DNA of 64,000 bases, taken from contig CBDFLL010000005.1 in the NCBI GenBank assembly GCA_965249205.1, forward strand, positions 186,001-250,000, read 5' to 3'. This DNA comes from JAQBVV01 sp965249205. GTDB lineage: Bacteria; Acidobacteriota; Vicinamibacteria; Vicinamibacterales; UBA2999. A program made the position numbers and the translations under genes. Below the pieces are notes generated by a model, which was given only the letters and a program-made list of their open reading frames with translations, did not search any database and was not told the DNA's origin. Shown here piece after piece: positions 51,782 through 60,400 of the stretch (its first letter is position 1; each line of letters starts with the position of its first letter).

Positions 51782-53779
51782 CTAGCGCAGGACTGTACTC
51801 GCCTCAGCTTCGTCGATCAGGCGGTCCGCGTCGTCTTGCAGCAGGAATCGCCCACGCACGAGCCGAGCGGCTGCGGCGCGCACCCTCTCGACGTAGGCAG
51901 CATGTGTTCCGTAGCGCTCTTCAAGCGATAGTCGCGGGTCACCGGACGCGTCTCGCTCCGCCCTGGTCTTGGCAAACGGGATAAAGGCTCCGGCATTGTT
52001 ACGAAGCCGACCCTTGTAGAATCCGCTCGCCACCGTGTTCCACCCTGTGTAGGTGCCGAGCGGTACCTGATGGAGCACGCTTGCGACGCCACTGGTTTCG
52101 TTACCGTCGATGTCCACCGTAGGAGCCAGCGTGGGCAGCACCCGCCGAACCGGAGGCGGCTGCATCGTGATCACACCGGACAGGTCGCTGTAGCGAAACT
52201 CCGGGCCGAAGTCGTAGTCGTAGAACGGGTTTAGCAGGCCGTCAGGCAGCGGCACGCCGGGAATCGTCGGGAATCCCAGCGCCGCCTGCGTCGGCGACGC
52301 CAGTTCTCCCCGGTCGAGGCGCGGATACTGACTCGGCGGCGGGAGCGTGCCATCGACGACCCATTCCACCAGCGCCGTCCGCAACGCGCGCAGCGTGTCG
52401 CTGGTCGGGTTCGGATTTTGCGTAAGCCCACAGCAGGTCTCCGTGTGGGGGTCGGGATCGAATCCACCAGTCCCACCGCCGTGCCTGACGCCTGGCGAGT
52501 AATAGCGCCGGACGTTGGGCGGTAGCGGAATGTCGCGATCGGCGCTCGTGCCCACCAACGTCGGAGACGCGCGCAAGTGGTAGAACTCCGCCGAGCCGAG
52601 CGTTTCGACGATCTTGGGGCACGTGTCTGTGGCCCGGCAACGATCGAGTAATGCCCCTGACGGACGCTGGCGGGCCTGGTCGGCGTACTCGCCCCACCAG
52701 ACGATACCGTCACTGCCGGCCTCGTACATCCCGGCTCCCCCACTGGGAGCCCCAAACCTGATGTTCATCGCGAGGAGACGGGCGGCCCGTTCGGGGTTGA
52801 TGCCGTCGAAGACGATCCGGCCAGCCTCATCCTGATTGAACCCCAGATGAATGAAGCTGCGCAGGAACGTGCCTGCCTGCGAATTCCCCTGGCTGATGGC
52901 CCAGGAGATTCGTCCCTGGAGTGGGTTCGGCGTGCCCGCTTCGTCGGTGACTCCGTGGCGCAGGAACGCCGTGAAGTCGCGCGTCGCCGCGAAGCCGAGT
53001 CCGTGGATCTTGGGGTCCTTGGCGGTGTACACCAGCTCGTACAGAAATGCGGGATCGAATCCGTCCCTCAGACAGAGCTGTCGGGGGTCAGGAGTGCCGG
53101 GAAACGGGCTGGAGCTACAGTCGGCAAAGGCCCAGTCTGTGCTGCGCAGCGGCACCGTCTCACTCAGTTCCGAGGTGCGACGCGTGAGAACGGCTTTCGA
53201 CGAGTCGAGACTCGCGGGATCGGCGGTCCCTGCGACGCCACCCCGCCGAATGGGCAACGTTGTCGTGCCCGGACTCATCTCACCGAAGCGAGCCAGCACG
53301 CGACCGGTGATGCTCGACCCGTCGGGGTTTCGCGCGACCGGCACCGACATCGTCTCCCGACCCTCAGCTGGTTCAAGGTCGCCCTGCCAGCCGCTGGTCA
53401 CGAGGACATGGCCCTGCCTTCGTGCGTCCGCGAAGAAGCCGTCGGCCGTCAAATTCATCCGGCCGCGGTTGGACGCCACCCAGATCAGCAAGCCACTGGC
53501 ATCGGCCATGTCCGCCGGCTTGACCATGGTGAACGTCGAGACGTACTCCACCATCCCGCGCGCATTGCGGGGGGCGAATTCAAGATCCGTGATGATGGCG
53601 TTGAGCGGGAGTTTCGGGTCCACTTCGGCGTAGACATGGCCCGCGAGCCGTTCAACCCCATCGGATCCAAGCGACTCGGTGTGTTCGACTACCAGGCGGG
53701 TAATCTGGGCTTGTGTAGGGAGGACCGAAACCAAGATGGCCAGGGCACCGAACGTGGCCCTGAAGAGTGGAACCGACAT
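51782..53779 (-). CDS. Secreted alpha/beta-hydrolase-domain protein
   Basis: About 665 aa from the ATG at 53779, preceded by GGAGGTGA. A signal peptide (VPLFRATFGALAILVSVLPTQAQ) leads into a large domain seen in the secreted alpha/beta hydrolase domain family. The probable nucleophile elbow is ISWAISQGNSQAGTFLRSF. Other conserved pieces are FAARRDFTAFLRHG-like FAATRDFTAFLRHG, HLRASPTLVGTSADRDI and GTYTGWNTVASGFYKGRL. Likely an esterase or lactonase acting outside the cytoplasm. It is followed in the region by other secreted catabolic proteins. Confidence 0.75.
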   Translation of the reverse strand: MSVPLFRATFGALAILVSVLPTQAQITRLVVEHTESLGSDGVERLAGHVYAEVDPKLPLNAIITDLEFAPRNARGMVEYVSTFTMVKPADMADASGLLIWVASNRGRMNLTADGFFADARRQGHVLVTSGWQGDLEPAEGRETMSVPVARNPDGSSITGRVLARFGEMSPGTTTLPIRRGGVAGTADPASLDSSKAVLTRRTSELSETVPLRSTDWAFADCSSSPFPGTPDPRQLCLRDGFDPAFLYELVYTAKDPKIHGLGFAATRDFTAFLRHGVTDEAGTPNPLQGRISWAISQGNSQAGTFLRSFIHLGFNQDEAGRIVFDGINPERAARLLAMNIRFGAPSGGAGMYEAGSDGIVWWGEYADQARQRPSGALLDRCRATDTCPKIVETLGSAEFYHLRASPTLVGTSADRDIPLPPNVRRYYSPGVRHGGGTGGFDPDPHTETCCGLTQNPNPTSDTLRALRTALVEWVVDGTLPPPSQYPRLDRGELASPTQAALGFPTIPGVPLPDGLLNPFYDYDFGPEFRYSDLSGVITMQPPPVRRVLPTLAPTVDIDGNETSGVASVLHQVPLGTYTGWNTVASGFYKGRLRNNAGAFIPFAKTRAERDASGDPRLSLEERYGTHAAYVERVRAAAARLVRGRFLLQDDADRLIDEAEASTVLR

Positions 53780-53942
53780 GCGTTCACCTCCCAACAGCCC
53801 GCGGTGGGCAGCACCCGCGCCGCCACCTCGCGCCCGATATCGACCGGCAATTCCCGAGCCCGCCCACGCCGGCCCCAGGCCACGCCTTCCACCCGGATCG
53901 TCCCAGTGGGGGCCGAGGGCGCGAGGCCAGGGCCCGCACTGG

Positions 53943-55139
53943 CTAACCCGGCGAGGCGCCCTGCGTGCTCAGGTACACGGAGTACAAGGACTGGCTGGCA
54001 ACCATGAACAGCCGGTTGCGCTCCGGGCCGCCAAAGCACACGTTGGCGCACGTTTCGGGCAGGCGGATGCGTCCGAGCAACTCCCCTTCCGGCGACCACG
54101 TGGTCACGCCGCTATAGCCCAGGTTCTGACCAGCGTTGGCCGAGCACCACAGATTGCCTTGGACATCGCAGCGAATGCCGTCGGTCCGGCATTGCACGCC
54201 ATCGACCATGAAGTCGGCGAACTGCTGCATGTTTGTACACCTGTTGTCATCGCCCACATCAAAGCTGTGCACAACGCCTCCGCTGACGGCGTACAGCTTC
54301 TTGTAGTCTGGCGAGAACGTCAGCCCATTGGTGCCGCCGCCAATCTCCTCGTTGCTCACGGCCAGGTCCACCCGTCCGCTGGGGTCCACGCGGTACAGAT
54401 TCGCCAGCAGTTCCCGCGTGAGGGTGCCGATCTCCGGTGGTTGCCCGAGGCGCGGGTTGAGGAGCCCGAGCGGATTACTCGGTCCCCCCGCAGCGTCCGG
54501 CGTGCCTTCATACAACTGACCGCCCGCGCCCAGGTCTGTAAACCAGTAGCTTCCGTCCGGGTGGGGCACCACATCGTTGGGGCCGATCAGATGCGTACCG
54601 TTGAACGCATCGGCAATCACCGTCACTGAACCGTCGTTCTCGTACCTGACGACACGCCGTGTCAAGTGTTCGCACGAGAGTTGCCGTCCCTGAAAATCGA
54701 ACGTGTTGCCGTTGCTGTTGTTCGACGGAGACCTGAAGATGGTGACGCGGCCGTCGTCTTCGAGGTACCGCATCTGGCGATTATTCGGGATGTCGCTCCA
54801 CACCATGTAGCGACCCTGGCTGCTCCAAGCGGGACCCTCGGACCACAGGGCACCGGTCCACAGGCGCTGGATCGGCGTATTGCCGCGCCGAAGCTGATTA
54901 AACCGCGGGTCGACCGTCACCAGATCTGGATCCGGGTAGGGCGAGAGGGTCCCGCCCGGACCGAAATCGCGGGGCGGATCCGTGATAACGCTCCGCGGCG
55001 TCGCCGGCCCAGGCGTTTGCCCGAGCGCGACGTGGGGCGCGAACGCCGCGACTCCCACTGCGGTTCCGAGTGTCTTAAAGAGCCTTCGGCGAGATATCTG
55101 GTTGTTGACTTCGTGGTCGAACGTCTCGTGCGTCATCAT
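53943..55139 (-). CDS. Tat-exported SMP-30/gluconolactonase family protein
   Basis: 398 aa. A twin-arginine signal (SRRRLFKTLGTAVGVAAFAPHVALG) is followed by a six-bladed propeller. Family motifs are WSEGPAWSSQGRYMVWSDIPNNRQMRY, GNTFDFQGRQLSCEHLTRRVVRYENDG, GPNDVVPHPDGSYWFTDLG, GLTFSPDYKKLYAV and DGIRCDVQGNLWCSA. These enzymes hydrolyse sugar lactones with a bound divalent metal. The gene starts about 200 bases from a divergent cupin gene, and the two may share a regulator. Confidence 0.9.
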   Translation of the reverse strand: MMTHETFDHEVNNQISRRRLFKTLGTAVGVAAFAPHVALGQTPGPATPRSVITDPPRDFGPGGTLSPYPDPDLVTVDPRFNQLRRGNTPIQRLWTGALWSEGPAWSSQGRYMVWSDIPNNRQMRYLEDDGRVTIFRSPSNNSNGNTFDFQGRQLSCEHLTRRVVRYENDGSVTVIADAFNGTHLIGPNDVVPHPDGSYWFTDLGAGGQLYEGTPDAAGGPSNPLGLLNPRLGQPPEIGTLTRELLANLYRVDPSGRVDLAVSNEEIGGGTNGLTFSPDYKKLYAVSGGVVHSFDVGDDNRCTNMQQFADFMVDGVQCRTDGIRCDVQGNLWCSANAGQNLGYSGVTTWSPEGELLGRIRLPETCANVCFGGPERNRLFMVASQSLYSVYLSTQGASPG

Positions 55140-55342
55140 TGGGCCCCACGGAAAAGGTTCGGCGCCGACACACTACTCACGATCGACGTTCGCGTCAACA
55201 CGTGCATGGAGCGTGTCCATCGTCCCTCGTCATGCACTCGACGAGGAGCGCGGCGATGACCGCTGCGGTATGCTGTCGGACGGGTCGCCGCGCGCCCGGG
55301 CCGCGCTGGCGTGAAAAAGACGTCATCCACCGAGGGAGGCAC

Positions 55343-55834
55343 ATGTCTGCCAGGAAGATCGCTATCACTGCAGTTTTCGTGCTTGCGCTGTCGCCAAGCG
55401 TGGTTGTCTACGCCCAGAATGGCGAGCAGCGGCTGGCTCCCGAGGAGTTCGTGTGGCCGGCATCGGCAACGGGAGGCGTCGGTACGACCGGCGTCTACGG
55501 TGTGCAGACGGTGGTCGTCAAGGGGGATCCTACCAAGCCCGGACTGTATACTCTCCTGCTTCGCGCCGGACCGAACATCCGGGCGCTGCCGCACTCGCAT
55601 CAGGACGACCGGGTCGCCACTGTTATTTCAGGTATGTGGTACATCGGGTATGGCGACACGTTCGACGAAGCCGGACTAAAGGAATTGCCGCCTGGGAGCT
55701 TCTACACCGAGCCCCCGGGCTCGAACCACTTTGCCATGACAAGAGACGAAGCCGTGGTGATTCAGATCACGGGCATGGGGCCGTCGAGCACGACATACGT
55801 GAACCCGGACGACGACCCCAGCCGACAGCCGTAG
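55343..55834 (+). CDS. Exported cupin-domain protein
   Basis: About 163 aa from the ATG at 55343, which has GAGGGAGG upstream; an earlier in-frame start lacks it. The signal peptide is IAITAVFVLALSPSVVVYAQ. A single cupin follows, with metal-site motif LPHSHQDDRVATVISGMWYIGYG and the second motif PPGSFYTEPPGSNHFAMT. The substrate is unknown. It lies between two propeller proteins, 110 bases before the next gene on its strand. Confidence 0.85.
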   Translation: MSARKIAITAVFVLALSPSVVVYAQNGEQRLAPEEFVWPASATGGVGTTGVYGVQTVVVKGDPTKPGLYTLLLRAGPNIRALPHSHQDDRVATVISGMWYIGYGDTFDEAGLKELPPGSFYTEPPGSNHFAMTRDEAVVIQITGMGPSSTTYVNPDDDPSRQP

Positions 55835-55944
55835 CTGGTTGGCATTGGTCAACCGAGAATGTCGGCGACGTCGCGCCGGTCTGTGCTCGGTCGCGCGGAG
55901 CCGACCGAAGGGCGTCGAACAGGTAACTGCACAGGAGACACAAG

Positions 55945-56961
55945 ATGAGCCAGATCAATATTTCGAGACAGTGGATCACATCGGTTACGGTCCTGGTGGC
56001 CCTTACGGTCGCCACTGGCATCGCGAGCGCCCAGGCGCCCTCGCCCGAGCGGCTGCTGGTCCTGTTGAGGGACGCTAGCGCCCTGGCGATCGTCGATCCG
56101 GCCAGTGGAGATGTCCTCGGGCGGGTGCCCACTGGTCGCGACCCGCATGAGGTGACCGCGTCCACTGATGGACGTCTCGCCTTCGTGGCCAGCCCTAGCG
56201 ATGGGATCTCCGTGATCGACATCGCCACCCAGCGGGAAATCAGAAGAGTCGATCCGGGTCCGGGCAGCGGCCCCCACGACGTGCTTTTCGCGGATGGGAA
56301 GGTATATTTCACGATCGAGGGCTACAAATCGATCGGGCGGTACGACCCGGAGGCCGACCAGATCGACTGGACCCTCGGTATTGGCCAGGAGGGCACACAT
56401 ATGCTCGTGCTTGGTCCTGACGGACGCACGCTGTTGATGCCGAACCGTGGGTCGAACTCCGTCACGATGGCCGAGGGCGCCATTGACGGCCCATCCGAGA
56501 CCACGCTGTCGGTCATCCCGGTACCCGGAGACCTTCCCGAGGGGATCGACGTCTCCCCTGATGGTCAGGAGGTCTGGACCGCGACGAGGAATGATGGCGG
56601 CGTGTCGATCATCAACCTGGCCACCAAGGAGGTTGTCCAGAGTCTCGACCTGGGAATGCAGGACGCCAATCGCTTGAAGTTCACGCCGGACGGTCGGGTG
56701 CTGATCATCGATGGAGAGGCTGCCTCGGTGATTGTCCTCGACGCGGCATCGCGGAGCGTGATCAAGCGCATCAGCATGGGCGACATGGACACTGGCGACG
56801 GAGCGATTCTCGTCTCGCGAGACGGCACGCGGGCGTATGTCGGACTCAGGGCCGCCGACCGGGTGGCTGTGCTCGACCTGGCGACGCTCGAAGTGACCGG
56901 GGAGATCATGCTGGGCGAAGGAGATGGCCCTGGCTGCATGTTCTGGGCTGGAACCGAATAA
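55945..56961 (+). CDS. Exported YVTN/YncE-like beta-propeller protein
   Basis: 338 aa with a signal peptide (WITSVTVLVALTVATGIASAQ). Repeats of about 42-45 residues contain YVTN-type strands: SALAIVDPASGDVLGRVPTGRDPHEVTASTDGRLAFVAS, DGISVIDIATQREIRRV, GVSIINLATKEVVQSLDLG and VAVLDLATLEVTGEIMLGEGDGPG. Such seven-bladed propellers bind partners or surfaces; no catalytic role is visible. It converges on the winged-helix gene over a hairpin-rich spacer. Confidence 0.85.
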   Translation: MSQINISRQWITSVTVLVALTVATGIASAQAPSPERLLVLLRDASALAIVDPASGDVLGRVPTGRDPHEVTASTDGRLAFVASPSDGISVIDIATQREIRRVDPGPGSGPHDVLFADGKVYFTIEGYKSIGRYDPEADQIDWTLGIGQEGTHMLVLGPDGRTLLMPNRGSNSVTMAEGAIDGPSETTLSVIPVPGDLPEGIDVSPDGQEVWTATRNDGGVSIINLATKEVVQSLDLGMQDANRLKFTPDGRVLIIDGEAASVIVLDAASRSVIKRISMGDMDTGDGAILVSRDGTRAYVGLRAADRVAVLDLATLEVTGEIMLGEGDGPGCMFWAGTE

Positions 56962-57009
56962 CTAACGAAGAATGCTCGCCGGCTCGGCGGTCTTCAAACG
57001 AAGAGGGCC

Positions 57010-57074
57010 AAAGGTGGCCACCTTTAGCAGCCCGTGGTGACACAACCGCCGGACTTCCACTACAGGCTGCTAAG
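57010..57074. repeat. Perfect 16-base palindrome plus GCAGCCCGTGGT-family hairpin between convergent genes
   Basis: AAAGGTGGCCACCTTT at 57010-57025 is a perfect palindrome. It runs into TTAGCAGCCCGTGGTG (57024 on), which pairs with ACTACAGGCTGCTAAG (ending 57074). The hairpin matches the arms at 41739 and 4933. It could serve as a bidirectional terminator. The TAG stop of the minus-strand gene (57072-57070) lies inside the right arm. Confidence 0.75.
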
Positions 57075-57591
57075 CCTCCGGTGTGTGGTCTGTCTCTCCG
57101 GAATCAGCCGGACGCCGACGCCGAACACGGCTGTTGTGTCCGACGTTGCCCTGCTCGCGCTGGCCCTCGCCCTCGCTGTGGGCGGTGGGCCTGAGCCGCC
57201 ACACCCAGAACGAGCCACCGCCGAACCCGTGCTTCGTGGCCACCACGCCCAGCCGACCCCGTGCGCGCCGTAGCGTCCGGTCCGCTATGCCCTGGGCGGC
57301 GGCGGCCTTCGTCACGTCGACCTGCCTCATAGGGCCGTCTGCGAGTATCTCACTGAGGAACCGGTCGGCGTCGGCGCCCGGCGGGCGAACCGAAGGCGTG
57401 GTGCGAGGGCCCAGGTTGGGATCGGCCTTGGACCGTGCCGCTGGTCTGGTGCCCAGCACGGGGCGGCTGCTGCTCTCCAACCCGGTCGATCGCTGGCCGC
57501 ACTGCTGGCACTCCAGGAACACGCGACCGTCCCTCTCACGCACGCGGTAGTGGTGCTCCCCCGAAACGAAGCATGTGAGGCGCTTAAGCAT
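57070..57591 (-). CDS. Small Zn-knuckle plus winged-helix-like protein
   Basis: About 173 aa from the ATG at 57591. The N-terminus (LTCFVSGEHHYRVRERDGRVFLECQQCGQRS) has a CxxC half-knuckle. After a Pro/Arg-rich linker a helical segment reads RFLSEILADGPMRQVDVTKAAAAQGIADRTLRRARGRLGVVATKHGFGGGSFWVWRL. This resembles the C-terminal winged helix of RepA/DNA-primase-type ATPases, here without the ATPase. Likely DNA-binding, but the function is unknown. The tail after it is low complexity and ends inside a repeat hairpin. Confidence 0.55.
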   Translation of the reverse strand: MLKRLTCFVSGEHHYRVRERDGRVFLECQQCGQRSTGLESSSRPVLGTRPAARSKADPNLGPRTTPSVRPPGADADRFLSEILADGPMRQVDVTKAAAAQGIADRTLRRARGRLGVVATKHGFGGGSFWVWRLRPTAHSEGEGQREQGNVGHNSRVRRRRPADSGETDHTPEA

Positions 57592-57756
57592 CGCGGCCTT
57601 GAGTCTCCAATATACGCCTACTTTACCGCCGCTCGGCCATTCCCTGCACGTGTTCCAGTATCGGTTCCCGGTCCGTGGCGCCATAGCCCTGGGCAGCCCA
57701 GTGCCCGGCGTCGGCTATAGTTTCTGCACAGGACGGTCCCTTCTTCCACGATTCTC

Positions 57757-58554
57757 ATGCCAAGTCAGTTTTCTGCTATTGGGTTCACGGTGACCTCGGG
57801 AGAGGATCTGGCCTCGCTCGCGAGCAGCGTCGCCGATAAGGCTGACACGATTCCGGCGAGGGGGGGCCAGTATCTGCGGTGGGCTCCGCCCAGTGGCGAG
57901 CAGCTGTGGCTGCAGGTGAAGCCCAACGGCGACGCCATGGGTATGAACCCCCACTTTGCGGGAAAGTCGTCAATACGAATCGCGGTGGAGGCCCGGGTCG
58001 CTCGGGACACCCATACGCCACTTGATGGGACCTTTCTCGCCTGGGCCAATCCGCCAGCGGGGGCGGAAACAGGCGGGGACTACCCTTTCGCGTTCGATTG
58101 TCCGGACGCCGACTCGCTCGCGACTCTCGCGTTGCCTGCTGTTGTCGACGCCCAGATTGCCGCGTTCGCGCAGGAAGTATCCGTCTTTGAGACGGAGGCG
58201 CTCTACGCCGCGTCGCAGGCGGCACAGGGGATGGCGTTTGAGTCACGGTCGTTCATCCCGTCGGGTCTGCTCTCGCCCGACGGTCGCCCGATCGATCCCC
58301 CAGAGCCGCATGCGCTCTTTGTCGGCGGCGTAGTCGAGGCCGAAGAACGCCGGAATACCGTCACCGACGCGCCCTTCTGGTGGGCGCTGGTCGAGACAGT
58401 CGGTGGCACATTCGACGTGGTGATTGACCCCGCATTGCTTCCCGCCCCGCCGCGGGCCGGCAATGTGCTCTCGGGCTGGTTCTGGCTGTCTGGGAGGGTG
58501 CGCTCGAGCGCCGAAGACAAGCCGGGCTGGTTGAGTCGGCTGATAAGGCGATGA
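57757..58554 (+). CDS. Conserved protein of unknown function
   Basis: 265 aa with no signal peptide or membrane segment. It reads as a globular alpha/beta protein: FSAIGFTVTSGEDLASLASSVADKA, YLRWAPPSGEQLWLQVKPNGDAMGMNPHFAG, FLAWANPPAGAETGGDYPFAFDCPD, FSFE-like MAFESRSFIPSG, and FWWALVETVGGTFDVVIDPALL ... GWFWLSGRV. It resembles the widely conserved hypothetical family often found alone in genomes, but I cannot assign a role. It ends about 50 bases from the convergent metallo-hydrolase gene. Confidence 0.7.
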   Translation: MPSQFSAIGFTVTSGEDLASLASSVADKADTIPARGGQYLRWAPPSGEQLWLQVKPNGDAMGMNPHFAGKSSIRIAVEARVARDTHTPLDGTFLAWANPPAGAETGGDYPFAFDCPDADSLATLALPAVVDAQIAAFAQEVSVFETEALYAASQAAQGMAFESRSFIPSGLLSPDGRPIDPPEPHALFVGGVVEAEERRNTVTDAPFWWALVETVGGTFDVVIDPALLPAPPRAGNVLSGWFWLSGRVRSSAEDKPGWLSRLIRR

Positions 58555-58602
58555 GAACGGCGCAGGCGGGTAGTTCGGCCCACCCGCCTGCACTGCTCTG
58601 CG

Positions 58603-60138
58603 CTAGTTTCCGCCGCTGGCGAGCGCCGCGAATTCAGACCAGGCGAACGGGCGTCCGTGAACGGCTACGACCTGATCCACGTCCAGCCCGAGCCGCTGCA
58701 CGTTCTCATACAGGCTTTCCCCCGAGGCGTTCACGGTTGTCGGGAACGTCTGGCCGGCTGTAAAGAGGTCGGCCTCGATCAGGATTCGCTCCGTCGGAAG
58801 GTGCACCATCAGCATGCCTTGCGCATGCGGATTGCCCTGCACGACATGCAGATCCATCGTGCGCGTGCCGTCACTGAGCGTGTACTTGGTGTTTGAGACC
58901 TCTTCGAGGACGAAGGTTTCCTGGAACTCATCCGGCGGATAGAGCGACAACCGATCCGGCTCCAGCGTCCGGCGCCCTCTGTCCATGACCGCGTAGTAGT
59001 AGTAGGGCACCAGGTCCCGATGCGCGATCGGGATTGCACCTTCATGCACATATGCGCGCAACCCGCCGGAGTGGTCGAAGTGGTGATGCGTGTTCACTAC
59101 GTATCTGATCGGCTTGTCTGGAATCAGCCGGTGCACTTCGGCGATCACGGCCAGCGACCGCGCCTCGTTGAGCGGGGCCTCCACAACGGTCACGTAGTCC
59201 GCAAACTCGACCGCGACACTGTGGTGCGAGCCACCGGTGAGGTGGTAGACGCCGTCGGCGACCTCCGTCGACATGACGTTCACAGCGGGCACCGTCGCGT
59301 TCTGAGCCTCGGCAGGCACCGAAATGGCCTCTCCGCACGCATTCGGCTGCACCTCGTTGATCGTGGTCCCGAACGAATTGTGCCCACCATCGGGGACCCC
59401 GAAGAAGCCCTGCGGCCGCAGTTCGTGGTCCCAGTTCGTGTGGTTGTGAAAATTCGTCGGAAATCTCACGCCGCCGAACGTCTGATAGTTACCGTAGGTC
59501 TTCTCCTCGACCATGTCGCCGAGGAAGGCATTCGGTACGAAGGTTTGAATCCGCACGACGTCGTTGTCAGGATTGAGGGACCCCTGCACGCGGAACCGTC
59601 CAACCGTATAGGACAGAATCCATCTTCGCTCGCCGCCACCCTCGTTCCGCTCGAAGGCGACCAGGTCGTCTGCGGCCAGCGCCCCCTTCAGGAAACCGTG
59701 CGGATCGAGATAGATCTCGATCTGCCGCGCATCGCCAGCAGCCGGCTGCGGCTGGACGGTGGTGCCGTTCAGGTTCCACGCCGTGTCTCCACTGACAAGC
59801 ATGATCCGACGCTGTTCGCCCTGGATGGGCATCCCTCCCCCGCCTTGCGACGAGTAGTCGCCCTGCCGCCGGACCTGCTCCTCGCGCATGGTTCCGGCAT
59901 CGAAGTTGATGACCCGCGAGAAGCTGGCCAGTTCGACCCTCGGCCAGTCGTCGGCCGGGGAGAAACCCTGGCCCACGAGCGATACATAGCCGCCGCCGCC
60001 CGAATACGTGAGGCATTGCAGCGTGTCGGTGCCCATCGCCGCAGCGGCGGCCTGCGCGATCGCGCCTGCGTCCTGTGCCGCCGCCGTCCCGGTCAGCAGG
60101 GGCAGCACTGCCACGAGACCCCATAGGTTTCTCTTCAT
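58603..60138 (-). CDS. Exported metallo-beta-lactamase-fold hydrolase
   Basis: 511 aa. The signal peptide is LWGLVAVLPLLTGTAAAQ. The N-terminal ~270 residues form a beta-rich, lipoprotein-carrier-like domain. A metallo-beta-lactamase domain follows, with HHSVAVEFADYVTVVEAPLNE, the zinc motif NTHHHFDHSGGLRAYV, then IPIAHRDLVP, GMLMVHLPTERILIEADLF and late AVHGRPFAW. The substrate is unknown; family members include lactonases, hydrolases and subclass B3-like proteins. A 262-base non-coding gap separates it from the upstream gene on the same strand. Confidence 0.85.
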   Translation of the reverse strand: MKRNLWGLVAVLPLLTGTAAAQDAGAIAQAAAAAMGTDTLQCLTYSGGGGYVSLVGQGFSPADDWPRVELASFSRVINFDAGTMREEQVRRQGDYSSQGGGGMPIQGEQRRIMLVSGDTAWNLNGTTVQPQPAAGDARQIEIYLDPHGFLKGALAADDLVAFERNEGGGERRWILSYTVGRFRVQGSLNPDNDVVRIQTFVPNAFLGDMVEEKTYGNYQTFGGVRFPTNFHNHTNWDHELRPQGFFGVPDGGHNSFGTTINEVQPNACGEAISVPAEAQNATVPAVNVMSTEVADGVYHLTGGSHHSVAVEFADYVTVVEAPLNEARSLAVIAEVHRLIPDKPIRYVVNTHHHFDHSGGLRAYVHEGAIPIAHRDLVPYYYYAVMDRGRRTLEPDRLSLYPPDEFQETFVLEEVSNTKYTLSDGTRTMDLHVVQGNPHAQGMLMVHLPTERILIEADLFTAGQTFPTTVNASGESLYENVQRLGLDVDQVVAVHGRPFAWSEFAALASGGN

Positions 60139-60400
60139 ACGTTTTTCCCTCTCAAAAGTGGTTCAGAACCCCGCATGCTACTGGCCGGTCGAGCGCACGT
60201 CAAGCCGTTCGGCGGAATGGGTCCGCATCGTTCGGACCGGTCGGCGACGGGATACGGGAACTCCGGGTGCCGGCCGCCCGACCACGCGCTCGAGTCGCAT
60301 TCCGGCAAGGTAACGTGTCATCAAGCGGGAGCCTGTTGGTCCGCCTGCGTCACTGGCGGCACAATACTCAGCCCGCCACGGTGTTCCGGATGCGATCGGC

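Noticed and set aside
53780..53942. Possible extra gene or RNA in the 163-base gap between the hydrolase and SMP-30 genes
   Set aside because: No start with a ribosome-binding site, no hairpin with T-run and no repeat match. Apart from the hydrolase's own ribosome-binding site I see nothing specific.
52847..54007. Long plus-strand open frames opposite the alpha/beta hydrolase and other genes
   Set aside because: High GC keeps antisense frames open. Their translations are Arg/Pro/Gly-rich without domains, while the minus strand carries a clear signal peptide and family motifs.
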